Assembly: GCF_900155945.1 (NCBI RefSeq)
Contig: NZ_FTMN01000004.1
Span: 1 to 64,000, forward strand
Source: Marinobacterium stanieri
Lineage (GTDB): Bacteria > Pseudomonadota > Gammaproteobacteria > Pseudomonadales > Balneatricaceae
Length of the DNA: 64,000 nucleotides
Direction of reading: 5' to 3'
Shown here: in pieces, positions 46,741 through 55,518 of the stretch
Layout: every line of letters begins with the position of its first letter
How positions within the stretch are numbered: position 1 is the stretch's first letter
The notes under the pieces: model-generated
Seen by the model: only the letters and a program-made list of their open reading frames with translations
Database searches by the model: none
Told to the model about the DNA's origin: nothing
Made by a program: the position numbers and the translations under genes

Positions 46741-47630
46741 ACGGGAGCCTTGGCGCGGTCGAGACCAATCGCCTTGGCCAGTGCATCGGCGGTCAGGTTG
46801 ATGCTGATAATCAGCGTGGACAGGGCCAGGGCCGGGAAAATCACAGCCCAGGGAGCGATGGAGATCATGCCGCGGCTGTCGGCAATCATCAGGCCCCAGT
46901 CCGGCGTCGGCGGCACCACGCCGAAACCGAGGAAGGAGAGCGAGCTGAATGCCAGCAGCATCCAGGCCCAGCGCATGGCCGCTTCCACCAGTAGTGCATC
47001 GAGCACGTTGGGCAGCAGTTCACGTACCACGATGTTCAGGCGAGACTCGCCGCGGGTACGGGCGGCAATGACAAAGTCACGCGGAACGTATTCCAGCGTG
47101 GCGCCACGCACCACGCGCACCACGGCGATGCCGAAGAAGAAGCCAAGGGTCAGCACCAGGGTCCAGGTTTGCTGCCCCACTAATGCGATCACCAACAGCA
47201 GGAACAACAACCAGGGGATGGCCAACAGCGCATCGATAAAGCGCATCACCCAGGCATCCACACGACCGCCGACAAAGCCCAGTGTCATACCGACCAGACC
47301 ACCCCAGCCCACGGCCAGCAAAGTACCCAGCAGGGTTACGGTAATGGCTTCGCGCCCACCCATCATCGTACGGCTGAGCAGATCTCGACCCATATGGTCG
47401 GTACCAAACCAGAACGCCTCACTGGGTGGCTGCAGAATTTGATAGCCATCCTGCAGGGTCCAGTCATAAGGGGCCAGCCAAGGAGCCAGCAGCGCCATCA
47501 ACAGATGTAGAGTCAGCATACTCAGCCCGATCATGCCGGAGGGCGAGCGACGCAGGTTGCTCCAGACCTGACGCCAGCGGGACGCCGGTTTGGCAACCGG
47601 CGTGTTCATATCCATTGTGATTGCAGTCAT
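46737..47630 (-). CDS. Peptide-type ABC transporter permease (DppC-like)
   Basis: 297 residues, five to six membrane segments, with the N-terminal DppC block APYDWTLQDG and GTDHMGRDLLSRTMMGGREA, and the EAA loop region AARTRGESRLNIVVRELLPN. Inner-membrane pore subunit. It lies 10 bp after the DppB-like gene and overlaps the ATPase gene. Confidence 0.93.
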   Translation of the reverse strand: MTAITMDMNTPVAKPASRWRQVWSNLRRSPSGMIGLSMLTLHLLMALLAPWLAPYDWTLQDGYQILQPPSEAFWFGTDHMGRDLLSRTMMGGREAITVTLLGTLLAVGWGGLVGMTLGFVGGRVDAWVMRFIDALLAIPWLLFLLLVIALVGQQTWTLVLTLGFFFGIAVVRVVRGATLEYVPRDFVIAARTRGESRLNIVVRELLPNVLDALLVEAAMRWAWMLLAFSSLSFLGFGVVPPTPDWGLMIADSRGMISIAPWAVIFPALALSTLIISINLTADALAKAIGLDRAKAPV

Positions 47631-47640
47631 CAGGTTTCTC

Positions 47641-48588
47641 CTAGCGGGCGGTTCTCAGACGCGGATTCAGCGCCAGTGACGACAGGTCGGCAAGCAGGTT
47701 GCACAGCACGTAGACCGTGGCCAGGATCAGCGCGATCGCCTGCACCAGCGGCAGGTCGCGGTCGTAGATGGCACGGATCATCAAAGTGCCGATGCCGGGG
47801 TAGTTGAATACCTGCTCGATGATCACCGCACCGCCCAGCAGCCAGGCCACGGTCAGTGCGATGATATTGATGGTCGGCAGCATCGCCGAGGGCAATGCAT
47901 GCAGGCAGACGATGCGCCAGAAGGGCACCCCCTTGAGCCGGGCCATCTGCACGAAATCACTGGCCATCACATCGATCATCGCCGAGCGCACCATGCGCAG
48001 GATATGCGCCATCATCACCAGCGCCAGGGTGATCATCGGCAGCACGATATTGGGTAGCAGCTCGCTCACCGGTGCGTTATGGCGCACCGTTGTGACCGCC
48101 GGGAACCACTGCAGCTGGATCGAGAAGATCAACACCAGTACCGTGGCGGTGACGAATTCGGGGATGGTCATGGCGAAGATGGAGCCGCCGGAAATTAGTA
48201 CATCGGCGGGACGATCCCGCCGCAACGCCGCGATGACACCCAGGAAAATGGCCAGCGGAATCCCGATCACGGCAGCACCCAGCGCCAGCACGGCGGTGTT
48301 GCGCATGCGGGTGGCGACCAGATCGTTGATCGGCTTGTCGCGCTTAAGCGAGGTACCAAGACTGCCCTGCAATACGCCCGTGCCCCAATCGGCAAAGCGC
48401 TGCAGCGCCGGTTGATCGAGGTTGCGAGCCTGACGGCAGTTTTCCAGTCGGGTACCTTGAGCATCACGCCCAAGGTAAGCGGTACAAACATCGCCGGGCA
48501 GCGCCTCGGTGATGGAGAAGACCAGTACGCAGACGGTCAACAGGGTGAACAGGGCCATGGCAAGCCGCTGCAGAATCAGTTTCAGCAT
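47641..48588 (-). CDS. Peptide-type ABC transporter permease (DppB-like)
   Basis: 315 residues. Start MLKLILQRLAMALFTLL is typical of DppB/OppB; PGDVCTAYLGRDAQ and the EAA loop MARLKGVPFWRIVCLHALPSA are present. Forms the pore with the DppC-like protein. It is 142 bp downstream of the binding-protein gene with an attenuating hairpin between them. Confidence 0.93.
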   Translation of the reverse strand: MLKLILQRLAMALFTLLTVCVLVFSITEALPGDVCTAYLGRDAQGTRLENCRQARNLDQPALQRFADWGTGVLQGSLGTSLKRDKPINDLVATRMRNTAVLALGAAVIGIPLAIFLGVIAALRRDRPADVLISGGSIFAMTIPEFVTATVLVLIFSIQLQWFPAVTTVRHNAPVSELLPNIVLPMITLALVMMAHILRMVRSAMIDVMASDFVQMARLKGVPFWRIVCLHALPSAMLPTINIIALTVAWLLGGAVIIEQVFNYPGIGTLMIRAIYDRDLPLVQAIALILATVYVLCNLLADLSSLALNPRLRTAR

Positions 48589-48675
48589 AGGTCGTGTGTC
48601 GCTTGGTTGTGCGGTACGTCGGAAGCCCTCTGCAAAACGGCCAGGGTGTAAGCCGGTTTGCAGAGGGCCCGACAG

Positions 48676-48714
48676 AAAAACCTGCGGGCTGCTCGTGTCG
48701 AGCGGAGCCCGCAG
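48676..48714 (-). terminator. Terminator/attenuator between binding-protein and permease genes
   Basis: Reverse-strand stem CTGCGGGCT/AGCCCGCAG (9 bp) followed by G and five T. A partial terminator here would keep binding-protein levels above those of the membrane subunits. Confidence 0.7.
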
Positions 48715-48730
48715 CTGTGTCAGTGGCGGC

Positions 48731-50206
48731 TTATTCCACGTCCACCTTGTGCCAGCGGATAGAGAACTGCTCTACCGGATCCAGGCCAGTCACGTTGCTG
48801 CGCAATGCGCGGGTCTGGTTCAGGTGATAGGGAATCAGCTCTCCGCCCTCTTCCCACAGAATGGTCTGCAGCTTGGCGTACAACGCCTTGCGCTGTTCAA
48901 AGTCCAGCTCGGAACGGGCATCGTCGAGCGCCTGATCAAACGCAGGATTATCGAAGAAGGTTTCGTTCCAGGCGGAACCGGAACGGAAGGCTTCATTCAG
49001 AATCTGGTCAGCCGGGCGCTGTGACCAGCGGGAGGCGGAGGCCGGGTGCTTCATCCAGACATCGCTCCAGTACCCATCGGACGGCACCATGTTCAGGTTG
49101 ACCTTGATGCCGGCCTTGGCGGCCTGCTGCTGGTACACCTCGATCATGTGGATCCATTCCGGCTCGTTGTCGGCGGCGCTGATCGTCACTTCGATGCCGT
49201 TCGGGAAACCGGCCTCGGCCAGCAGCTTTTTGGCGCCTTCGATATCCTGAGCGCAGTCGATTTCGGTGCGGTACTGGTCACCGGACCAGACGGGATGGTC
49301 GCAGGTGATGACGCCTGCTTCAGCGCCGGATACCAGTGTCATCATCTCCTGACGATCAACCACCATACGCAGCGCCTTGCGCACCCTGGGGTCATCCAGC
49401 GGTGCCATATCGGTGCGGAAAGCCAGTCCGCGCCATTCACCGGTGGCGATGGTCTGCAGCTTGAACTGTGGATTGTTCTGGAACAGACGCTTCTGCTGCG
49501 CCGTGATGCTCTGTTCCAGATCCACCTGACCGGCCATCAGCGCCTGCACTCGGGCCTGGGAATCAGGGATACCGATCAGCTCGGCGCCGTCGGCAGCGGG
49601 TGCGCCTTCCCAGTAATGGGGATTAGCCACCAGTACGGTAGTGCCTTCGGAGTCCAGCTCTTCCAGCATGAACGGGCCGGAGCCGATACCCGTCTTGGCG
49701 ATGTTGTCACCACTGCCTTCCGGGATGATGCGCACGCGGTAGTCCATCAGCAGCAACGGCAGGTCAGCGTGGGGTGCGGACAGTTTGATCTCGAAACGCT
49801 GGTCATCCAGCACGTTGACCTCGCTGATAATGCCGAGCACCGCAGCCACCGGCGAATCGATCTCGGGATCATTGATACGCTCCAGGGTGTACTTGACGTC
49901 GGCGCTGGTCAGGTCTGAACCGTCATGGAATTTCACGCCCTTGCGCAGGGTCAGGGTCCAGGTCTTGGCATCGGCTGAAGCGGACCACTCGGTGGCCAGT
50001 TCAGGGCTCGGCTGGCCGTCCTGCCCCTGACGGATCAGGCGGGAGTACAGCATCTGGTTGGCTTCGAAGAAGCGGCTCGGCGAGATCGGATCCAGTGACT
50101 CGGCGCCGGCGTAGCCGACATCATGACCGAGACGGATGGTACCGGCGGTGGCGACAGTGCTGGCCAGAGCGGAGGCCATTACCAGAGAGGTCATCAGCTG
50201 TTTCAT
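48731..50206 (-). CDS. ABC transporter solute-binding protein, family 5
   Basis: 491 residues with a signal peptide (SLVMASALASTVATAG). Family 5 (peptide/opine/nickel) features: ATEWSASADAKTWTLTLRKG, VKFHDGSDLTSADVKYTLER, PRVRKALRMVVDRQEM. Periplasmic. The ligand could be a short peptide or another solute; two phosphatase-type enzymes in the operon argue for a phosphate-bearing ligand, which is inference. Confidence 0.92.
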   Translation of the reverse strand: MKQLMTSLVMASALASTVATAGTIRLGHDVGYAGAESLDPISPSRFFEANQMLYSRLIRQGQDGQPSPELATEWSASADAKTWTLTLRKGVKFHDGSDLTSADVKYTLERINDPEIDSPVAAVLGIISEVNVLDDQRFEIKLSAPHADLPLLLMDYRVRIIPEGSGDNIAKTGIGSGPFMLEELDSEGTTVLVANPHYWEGAPAADGAELIGIPDSQARVQALMAGQVDLEQSITAQQKRLFQNNPQFKLQTIATGEWRGLAFRTDMAPLDDPRVRKALRMVVDRQEMMTLVSGAEAGVITCDHPVWSGDQYRTEIDCAQDIEGAKKLLAEAGFPNGIEVTISAADNEPEWIHMIEVYQQQAAKAGIKVNLNMVPSDGYWSDVWMKHPASASRWSQRPADQILNEAFRSGSAWNETFFDNPAFDQALDDARSELDFEQRKALYAKLQTILWEEGGELIPYHLNQTRALRSNVTGLDPVEQFSIRWHKVDVE

Positions 50207-50261
50207 CAGGGTGTCCTGCTTGTGTGAATCGAATGAATTTCAGGGTTGATCGGAGCGCGGC

Positions 50262-51518
50262 TCAGGCCGCGCTGGTTTCAGCTGCACCGCTCAACAGCGA
50301 GCGTGCGGCCCAGGGTGTTTCAATGCCGAGGATGTCGGCCAGGGTTGGCGCGAAACGGATGCAATCCGCGACGCCCAGTGTCTGCTGCGGGATATCGGGG
50401 CCGCTGAAAATACAGAAGCGGTGGTCGGCCTCGGTTCCAGGACGCATGCCATGGTTGGAGACATATTTGGAGGGACCATAAAGCCCCTCAGTGCCGGGAA
50501 CGGCAACCTCGAAGCTGATGTCGGAGCCTTCCGGCACGACAAAGGCGAGCAGCTGGTCGCGCAACTCGGCGGGCATGAAGTCGGTTGCCCAGGGTTCCAT
50601 TCCTTCGCTGACCAAGACAGCTGTGACACGTTTGGCTTCGGTTTCATCCTTTGGATTAACCATCAGCACGCCGCCTTCGCTGGACCAAGCCACTCCGTCA
50701 CCGAGCAGGCGGTCTACATACAGCCCCTTGGGCATAGGCGCGTGGCCGTGATCGCTGCAGATTGCGAAGTTGTAATGCTGCAGCACACCTGACTGTTCCA
50801 GTCGCGTCAGCAGAGTACCGATCTGGGCGTCGGCGGTGCGCAGTGACCAGCGGGTCAGGTCGTGATCGGCGCCGTACTTGTGCAGGAAATAGTCGGTGAT
50901 GGCGATCTCCAGCAGGATGAAGTCCGGTGCCTGCTCGGACGTCGCCAGGCCGGCAGCCAGATCCAGCAGTTGCTGATCCGCCAGCATGCCCAGCTGCAGC
51001 TTGTGTTCTTCAGAATGGTTGGGCGCTACCACCGTTTCAGCATTAAGCGCCGCCAGGCGGCCTTCAGGGTCATGGGTACCGGCGGCGCGCAGCCAGCCTT
51101 CATCGGCCGGTTCCGGCGTCGCGTCCTTGCCGCGCATCAGCATCTCGTCCGCCCACCAGGGACCAACATAGAGGCTGCAGTCTTCGAGGCGCACCATGCC
51201 GTAACCCAGGTTGGCCACATCCAGTCCTTGCTGGCGGGCCAATGCCGGTAGAGTGTCGACCCGTACGTCATAGGGGCTGGCCCAGCGGAAGCCGTCTTCG
51301 CTCCAGATCTGGTTGCCGTAGATGCCGTGCTCGGCCGGGGCTACGCCGGCAATCATCGAGGTGCGTCCGGGGCAGGAGGTACCGCACATCTCGGGGCGCA
51401 ACGCAGCCAGCTGGGTGCCCGTATTGGCCAAGCGGTCCAGGTTAGGCAGGTGCTTGCGATAGTGTTCAAAATGATCGGCGCTGATACCGTCGATCATGAT
51501 CATAATAAGTTTGCCCAT
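50262..51518 (-). CDS. Alkaline-phosphatase-superfamily enzyme (NPP/type I phosphodiesterase-like)
   Basis: 418 residues, no signal peptide seen, so likely cytosolic. MIMIDGISADHFEHY gives the first metal aspartate; GTSCPGRTSMIAG aligns with the NPP nucleophile region (TFPNH...TG), placing a serine at the nucleophile position, followed by PAEHGIYGN; AICSDHGHAPM and YVSNHGMRPG complete the metal sites. Hydrolyses a phosphate diester or phosphonate; phosphonoacetate hydrolases belong to this superfamily, but the motifs do not decide. First gene of the operon leading into the ABC transporter, 55 bp upstream of the binding-protein gene. Confidence 0.82.
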   Translation of the reverse strand: MGKLIMIMIDGISADHFEHYRKHLPNLDRLANTGTQLAALRPEMCGTSCPGRTSMIAGVAPAEHGIYGNQIWSEDGFRWASPYDVRVDTLPALARQQGLDVANLGYGMVRLEDCSLYVGPWWADEMLMRGKDATPEPADEGWLRAAGTHDPEGRLAALNAETVVAPNHSEEHKLQLGMLADQQLLDLAAGLATSEQAPDFILLEIAITDYFLHKYGADHDLTRWSLRTADAQIGTLLTRLEQSGVLQHYNFAICSDHGHAPMPKGLYVDRLLGDGVAWSSEGGVLMVNPKDETEAKRVTAVLVSEGMEPWATDFMPAELRDQLLAFVVPEGSDISFEVAVPGTEGLYGPSKYVSNHGMRPGTEADHRFCIFSGPDIPQQTLGVADCIRFAPTLADILGIETPWAARSLLSGAAETSAA

Positions 51519-52073
51519 AATGCTGCTTCCGGGTGCTTGAAATTGGATGCGGCAAGGTTAGGAATGGGCTGTGTCAAAAAGATGATAAAAAACGGTAATA
51601 TGCGGGAGTTTTTCAGGGCCTTGGATTAGAAAATCTAATACCACCTCTATTCAAACGATTCGGGCACTAATTAAGTCACTGAATAATCAGACGGTTATGT
51701 CTGCTGGTAATGCTTCTTCCCTGCCTTTTCAAATCCCTTTTATGCAGAGCACTTAGCGCTCAAACATTAAATTAATATTGCACAAAAATGTCGAAAATAT
51801 TTATTTTTGTACCTCCGGTATTGTTTTAACGGCGGAACCTCATATTTCTCGGTGAATTCAGTAAAGGCCGAGTTTTTCTATTACATCATTTCGTTTTTCT
51901 CCGTTTTCAAACCTGCCTTCCCAGCTCAAGAATGCGCCCCGAGTCAGGCCTGAAGCGAGACCTCCTCTTCATTCTCAAGCGGCCCAACGGCCGCTTTTTT
52001 TCAACCTGACTCCCAACGGATACCTGACACAAGGTATCGCGGATTCCAAACGACATTTTGACCAACCGAGCGA
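51519..52073. other. Intergenic region between phosphodiesterase-like gene and second porin
   Basis: 555 bp. The left part should hold the promoter of the reverse ABC operon; the right part the porin promoter. A clear forward terminator at 51978-52001 has no gene before it. I find no protein-like frame. Confidence 0.6.
51978..52001 (+). terminator. Forward terminator in the leader of the second porin gene
   Basis: AGCGGCC-CAAC-GGCCGCT followed by seven T (51995-52001), 73 bp before the porin ATG. It could end a small RNA or act as an attenuator. Confidence 0.85.
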
Positions 52074-52994
52074 ATGACAACGATGAAACAACAACTGAGC
52101 AGCCTGGCAATCGCAAGCGCAGTATTGGCTCCAATGACAGCGCAGGCGGTCGAAATCGCCGATACCGGCGTCGACTTCTACGGCAGCCTGCGCATTATGC
52201 TGGAGCATGCCGAATACGCTGATGACACCGAATACAAGGATGCCTCCTCCCGTATCGGGCTTAAGGGCGAGCGCGACCTCGGTGATGGCCTCAAGGCATT
52301 TGCCAAATATGAGGTTGCGGTAAACCTGGACAACGAAGGCGATACCCTCGGCGATATGCGCTACGGCTACCTGGGCCTGAGCGGTGACTGGGGGGCCATC
52401 TCAGGTGGCAAGGTTGCTTCACCCTTTTATGATGCCGTGGCTTACTACGGCGACTACATGTGGTGGGATTCCGCGCCGGTGTACTACACCCTGGATGGCG
52501 GTTCTCGTATCGGCCAGTCAGCCCTGTATGAAAGCCCTGACCTGGCCGGTCTGAAGCTCAAAGCCCTGGTGCAAATTGATGACGACGATAATGGTGAAGA
52601 AGGTCAGCATCAGCTCGGCGCCAACTACAGCCTGGGCAACCTGACACTGGGCGCCGCTTACACCGACGCCGCCAACGACAAGGATATCTACGGCCTGTCA
52701 GCGGCCTGGTCCGGCAATGGCTACTACATCAACGGTGCCTGGATGGACCGCGAAGACACAGGCTCCGGTTTTGATGCTCTTATCGGTGTGCCTGCCGGCA
52801 AGAACCTGTTCACCCTCGGCCTCTCCAGCCTGGATGACGACGCCAACGCTGACTTCGATGCCATTATCCTGGCCTTCCAGCGCAACCTGCATAAAGATGT
52901 TCTGATCTGGGTTGAAGCCATGGCCTGGGATGGCAGCCTTTATGGCACTGAAGATTCCAATGTCATTAACCTGGGTATGAATTTTAATTTCTAA
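52074..52994 (+). CDS. Outer-membrane porin
   Basis: 306 residues, signal peptide ending MTAQA-VEI. Typical Gram-negative porin strands (GVDFYGSLRIMLEHAEY, SSRIGLKGERDLGDGLKAFA) and the C-terminal LGMNFNF. An ATG three codons later (52083) is an alternative start. Unlike the porin at 16.7 kb its codon use is ordinary. A leader terminator precedes it and a terminator follows. Confidence 0.9.
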   Translation: MTTMKQQLSSLAIASAVLAPMTAQAVEIADTGVDFYGSLRIMLEHAEYADDTEYKDASSRIGLKGERDLGDGLKAFAKYEVAVNLDNEGDTLGDMRYGYLGLSGDWGAISGGKVASPFYDAVAYYGDYMWWDSAPVYYTLDGGSRIGQSALYESPDLAGLKLKALVQIDDDDNGEEGQHQLGANYSLGNLTLGAAYTDAANDKDIYGLSAAWSGNGYYINGAWMDREDTGSGFDALIGVPAGKNLFTLGLSSLDDDANADFDAIILAFQRNLHKDVLIWVEAMAWDGSLYGTEDSNVINLGMNFNF

Positions 52995-53010
52995 CCCGGC
53001 CGGTTTTCAC

Positions 53011-53034
53011 AAGGAGGCTAACGCCTCCTTTCTA
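53011..53034 (+). terminator. Terminator of the second porin gene
   Basis: AAGGAGGC/GCCTCCTT stem with TTTCT tail, about 17 bp after the porin stop. Confidence 0.75.
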
Positions 53035-53099
53035 TGTCTACCGCCCAAGGTCTCAAGGTATAATTGCTTTGCCACACACCCAACTAGGCCCCTTTGAAC

Positions 53100-53432
53100 A
53101 TGAAGTACTGGCTATTTTTATCTATCGCCATCGTGTCTGAAGTCGTTGCGACCTCGGCACTCAAATCCAGCGAAGGTTTCTCTCGCCTCCTGCCCTCGGC
53201 AGTCGTCGTGGTCGGCTATCTGCTGGCGTTCTACTTCCTGTCACTGACGCTGAAAGCTATCCCGATCGGTATCGCCTATGCCATCTGGGCTGGTGTCGGA
53301 ATCGTCCTGATCGCGCTGGTAGGCTGGTGGCTTTATGGCCAGAAACTGGATCTGGCAGCGATTATCGGCATGGGGTTGATTCTGGCCGGCGTGGCGGTGA
53401 TCAATGTGTTTTCGACTTCGGGTGGGCACTGA
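53100..53432 (+). CDS. SMR-family multidrug efflux protein (EmrE-like)
   Basis: 110 residues, exactly EmrE length, four membrane segments. The essential proton/drug-coupling glutamate is E14 ([17 protein letters not shown]); [20 protein letters not shown] and the terminal [15 protein letters not shown] are diagnostic. Exports cationic compounds in exchange for protons. The ATG at 53100 is used, not the TTG two codons earlier. A TATAAT at 53059-53064 may be its -10 box. Confidence 0.94.
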   Translation: MKYWLFLSIAIVSEVVATSALKSSEGFSRLLPSAVVVVGYLLAFYFLSLTLKAIPIGIAYAIWAGVGIVLIALVGWWLYGQKLDLAAIIGMGLILAGVAVINVFSTSGGH

Positions 53433-53694
53433 CCCACCTGTAAGTCATAAAACCAGCCACTAGGATATGAGTACATATTCTCTCCTGACTCATTTTAAGG
53501 ACAAATACAGATAGCCAAATACTTCAGAATTATCGAATTAGTGACAGCTGTTTTCTTAGCCCATTTCCATCCAATGTTTAACAAAAACACCCTTGAACAT
53601 CACAACCACCTCCTTTATAAAACCCCAACATTAAGTGCATAAAACCAGTTACGGATCTCTGGTTTTTGTAGTCATTATCAGTCAGAACGAGCAT

Positions 53695-54600
53695 ATGGAT
53701 ATCAATACCCTCACCGGACGACGTACCCTGTCCCAGCAACACCTTCACGCCCAATTGGCAGTCAACATTGATCAGGAAAAGTTGTTTGCTGCACTGGATG
53801 CTGACCCAAACCTGGCCGGTGCAGGCGTTGTATATGTTGATTCAAAACTGACGGCCGTAACACTGCGTGAATTCACACCGGTTTGCCGGCTCAAACCCAT
53901 TCGATTGATCATTCGCGAGCCAATGGAGCCGGTATCGGAACGTGAGCATGCTGACTCTCTGAGCACATCTCCTCGCGAGTCCAAGCTCGTTCTGGAGTCT
54001 GTTTCAGCTGGGCTGGCCTGTGCAGGTATGGTGATTAGCTGGTTTGTGGTCGTTGGCAGCGTAGCTACTATTCCGTTAACAGGTGGCGCAAGTACCGCCG
54101 TAACTGTACTGGGATATACCGCTGCAACCGCAACCACTTTACAATGCGTTAATGGTGTTGCTCGAACCTCTCTGGAGCATAGTTCCCCCGAGACACTGGA
54201 CGCGCTTGATTCCAACGAGTGGTATGCCAATGCGCAATCTGCTGTCGACTGGATATCCCTGGCCGGCGCAACAGCTTCCGGTTTGGCAACCATTCGAATG
54301 GTGAAAATGATGCAGCGAAGCGGCAGCACTACCCGCGAAGCCCTGCAAGGACTCAACCGAAGTCAACGTCGCAGATTGACCGAAGAAGTCATTCGAATGA
54401 ACCGCCCAGGTATCTCTAATGGAATGCGCAAATCTCTGGTCCGCTCTGGAGCCTTTCCCAAGCGCTACAGCAACGTTCAGATACAGCAAGCGACCAAGGT
54501 GCAAATATCCGATGCAGTTGCCGCAGGTTTAGCCTTTACCGGAAGCAGCCTGGCAGGAGAGGTTCGCAACCTGGCCATCGGGGTTTACGAAGAACTATGA
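53695..54600 (+). CDS. Putative membrane-active effector/toxin
   Basis: 301 residues from the ATG at 53695 (a start at 53635 adds a poor N-terminus). Residues ~1-100 form a soluble alpha/beta part (RTLSQQHLHAQLAVNIDQEK, AGVVYVDSKLTAVTLREF). A long hydrophobic stretch follows (LACAGMVISWFVVVGSVATI, then a second glycine/alanine-rich segment), then a basic helical region and a final hydrophobic segment ending IGVYEEL. I recall a pseudomonad family of this shape, sometimes mislabelled NAD synthetase, but cannot verify it. The 4-bp overlap with a small four-helix membrane protein gene suggests a pore-forming toxin with immunity. Confidence 0.6.
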   Translation: MDINTLTGRRTLSQQHLHAQLAVNIDQEKLFAALDADPNLAGAGVVYVDSKLTAVTLREFTPVCRLKPIRLIIREPMEPVSEREHADSLSTSPRESKLVLESVSAGLACAGMVISWFVVVGSVATIPLTGGASTAVTVLGYTAATATTLQCVNGVARTSLEHSSPETLDALDSNEWYANAQSAVDWISLAGATASGLATIRMVKMMQRSGSTTREALQGLNRSQRRRLTEEVIRMNRPGISNGMRKSLVRSGAFPKRYSNVQIQQATKVQISDAVAAGLAFTGSSLAGEVRNLAIGVYEEL

Positions 54601-55079
54601 AACCCGATATAGCACAAGAAGACACATCCCTTCTGAGCTCGTTTCGGGCATTACTACCCAAAGGGGTAAGTCTGTTAATTGGCTCAGTCGTGTTTCAATG
54701 CATCTCAGTTGGGGTATTGGTTGCAATCGGCGTAAATCTAAGTAAATCACAGGGCTTCTCATCAGACGATTTCTTGCCACCTGTGATGCTGGGCGGTGCT
54801 TTTGCTGTTATTTTGCTAGTAACAGGCGTTTTTCTGGTTGTGATGCAAAAATCTATCGGCATATATCTATGCAGGTTTAATGCGTGGCTTTGGACATTAC
54901 TGACGGCAGCTTCTTGGATATACGACTGGATTTTTGAGCAAGCTAGCTCCTTCTCACTTTATAGCACTGGACTATTGTCAGCAGTTAGTGTGCTGGCTCT
55001 TTACTCATCTCAGTTCTTGCATGGCTATATCGCGAGAGCAAAAGCTATCAGGCAAGAATTCTGGAATGATCGTGTATAA
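54597..55079 (+). CDS. Small four-helix membrane protein, candidate immunity protein
   Basis: 160 residues with four hydrophobic segments (about 24-48, 62-84, 92-112, 120-140). Starts inside the stop of the preceding gene (ATGA), so translation is coupled. Immunity proteins to membrane-active toxins are usually small multi-pass membrane proteins, which is why I propose this role; no family recognised. A terminator follows. Confidence 0.6.
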   Translation: MKPDIAQEDTSLLSSFRALLPKGVSLLIGSVVFQCISVGVLVAIGVNLSKSQGFSSDDFLPPVMLGGAFAVILLVTGVFLVVMQKSIGIYLCRFNAWLWTLLTAASWIYDWIFEQASSFSLYSTGLLSAVSVLALYSSQFLHGYIARAKAIRQEFWNDRV

Positions 55080-55168
55080 GCCATACTAAAAGTATCTTAC
55101 CTAGATTCCAATAAATACCCGAGTACTATACCAGCTTTAGAATATAATTTTTTAAAATAATCTTAAAA

Positions 55169-55215
55169 GCAACCTCTGGACGGCGCCCTTCAAAGAGGTT
55201 GCGGTTATTTTTATT
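55169..55215 (+). terminator. Terminator of the forward toxin/immunity-like pair
   Basis: GCAACCTCT/AGAGGTTGC (9-bp stem, loop with an inner GGCGCC) followed by a T-rich tail GGTTATTTTTATTT, 90 bp after the preceding stop. Confidence 0.75.
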
Positions 55216-55245
55216 TAAAATAAAAAAAACAACGATGCTTAATAT

Positions 55246-55518
55246 TCAAGAATCGCTTATTCTATTTTTTCTAAAGCCCTCAGTTATACTGTAGATAGAT
55301 AACAACATAAAACCTGACGCTATCAAGCCAAGATCATATTTCCCATTTTCAAGATTAACCTGGCCTTTTGAAATAAATAAAAGAGCCACACCACCAAGGA
55401 AAAATGAAGAGCGAAATATATACCTGACAGGCATATACCGCCTATATATAAATAGAATGAAATATCCCAATGATGTAAAAATAATCACAAAATAGAAATA
55501 GTGCTCATATGGGATCAT
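55246..55518 (-). CDS. Small membrane protein, candidate orphan immunity protein
   Basis: 90 residues, about three hydrophobic segments (FYFVIIFTSLGYFILFIY, YIFRSSFFLGGVALLFI, IASGFMLLSIYSI). It starts 14 bp inside the restored reading frame of the orphan toxin C-terminus, the usual place of an immunity gene. AT-rich. No family recognised. Confidence 0.6.
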   Translation of the reverse strand: MIPYEHYFYFVIIFTSLGYFILFIYRRYMPVRYIFRSSFFLGGVALLFISKGQVNLENGKYDLGLIASGFMLLSIYSITEGFRKNRISDS

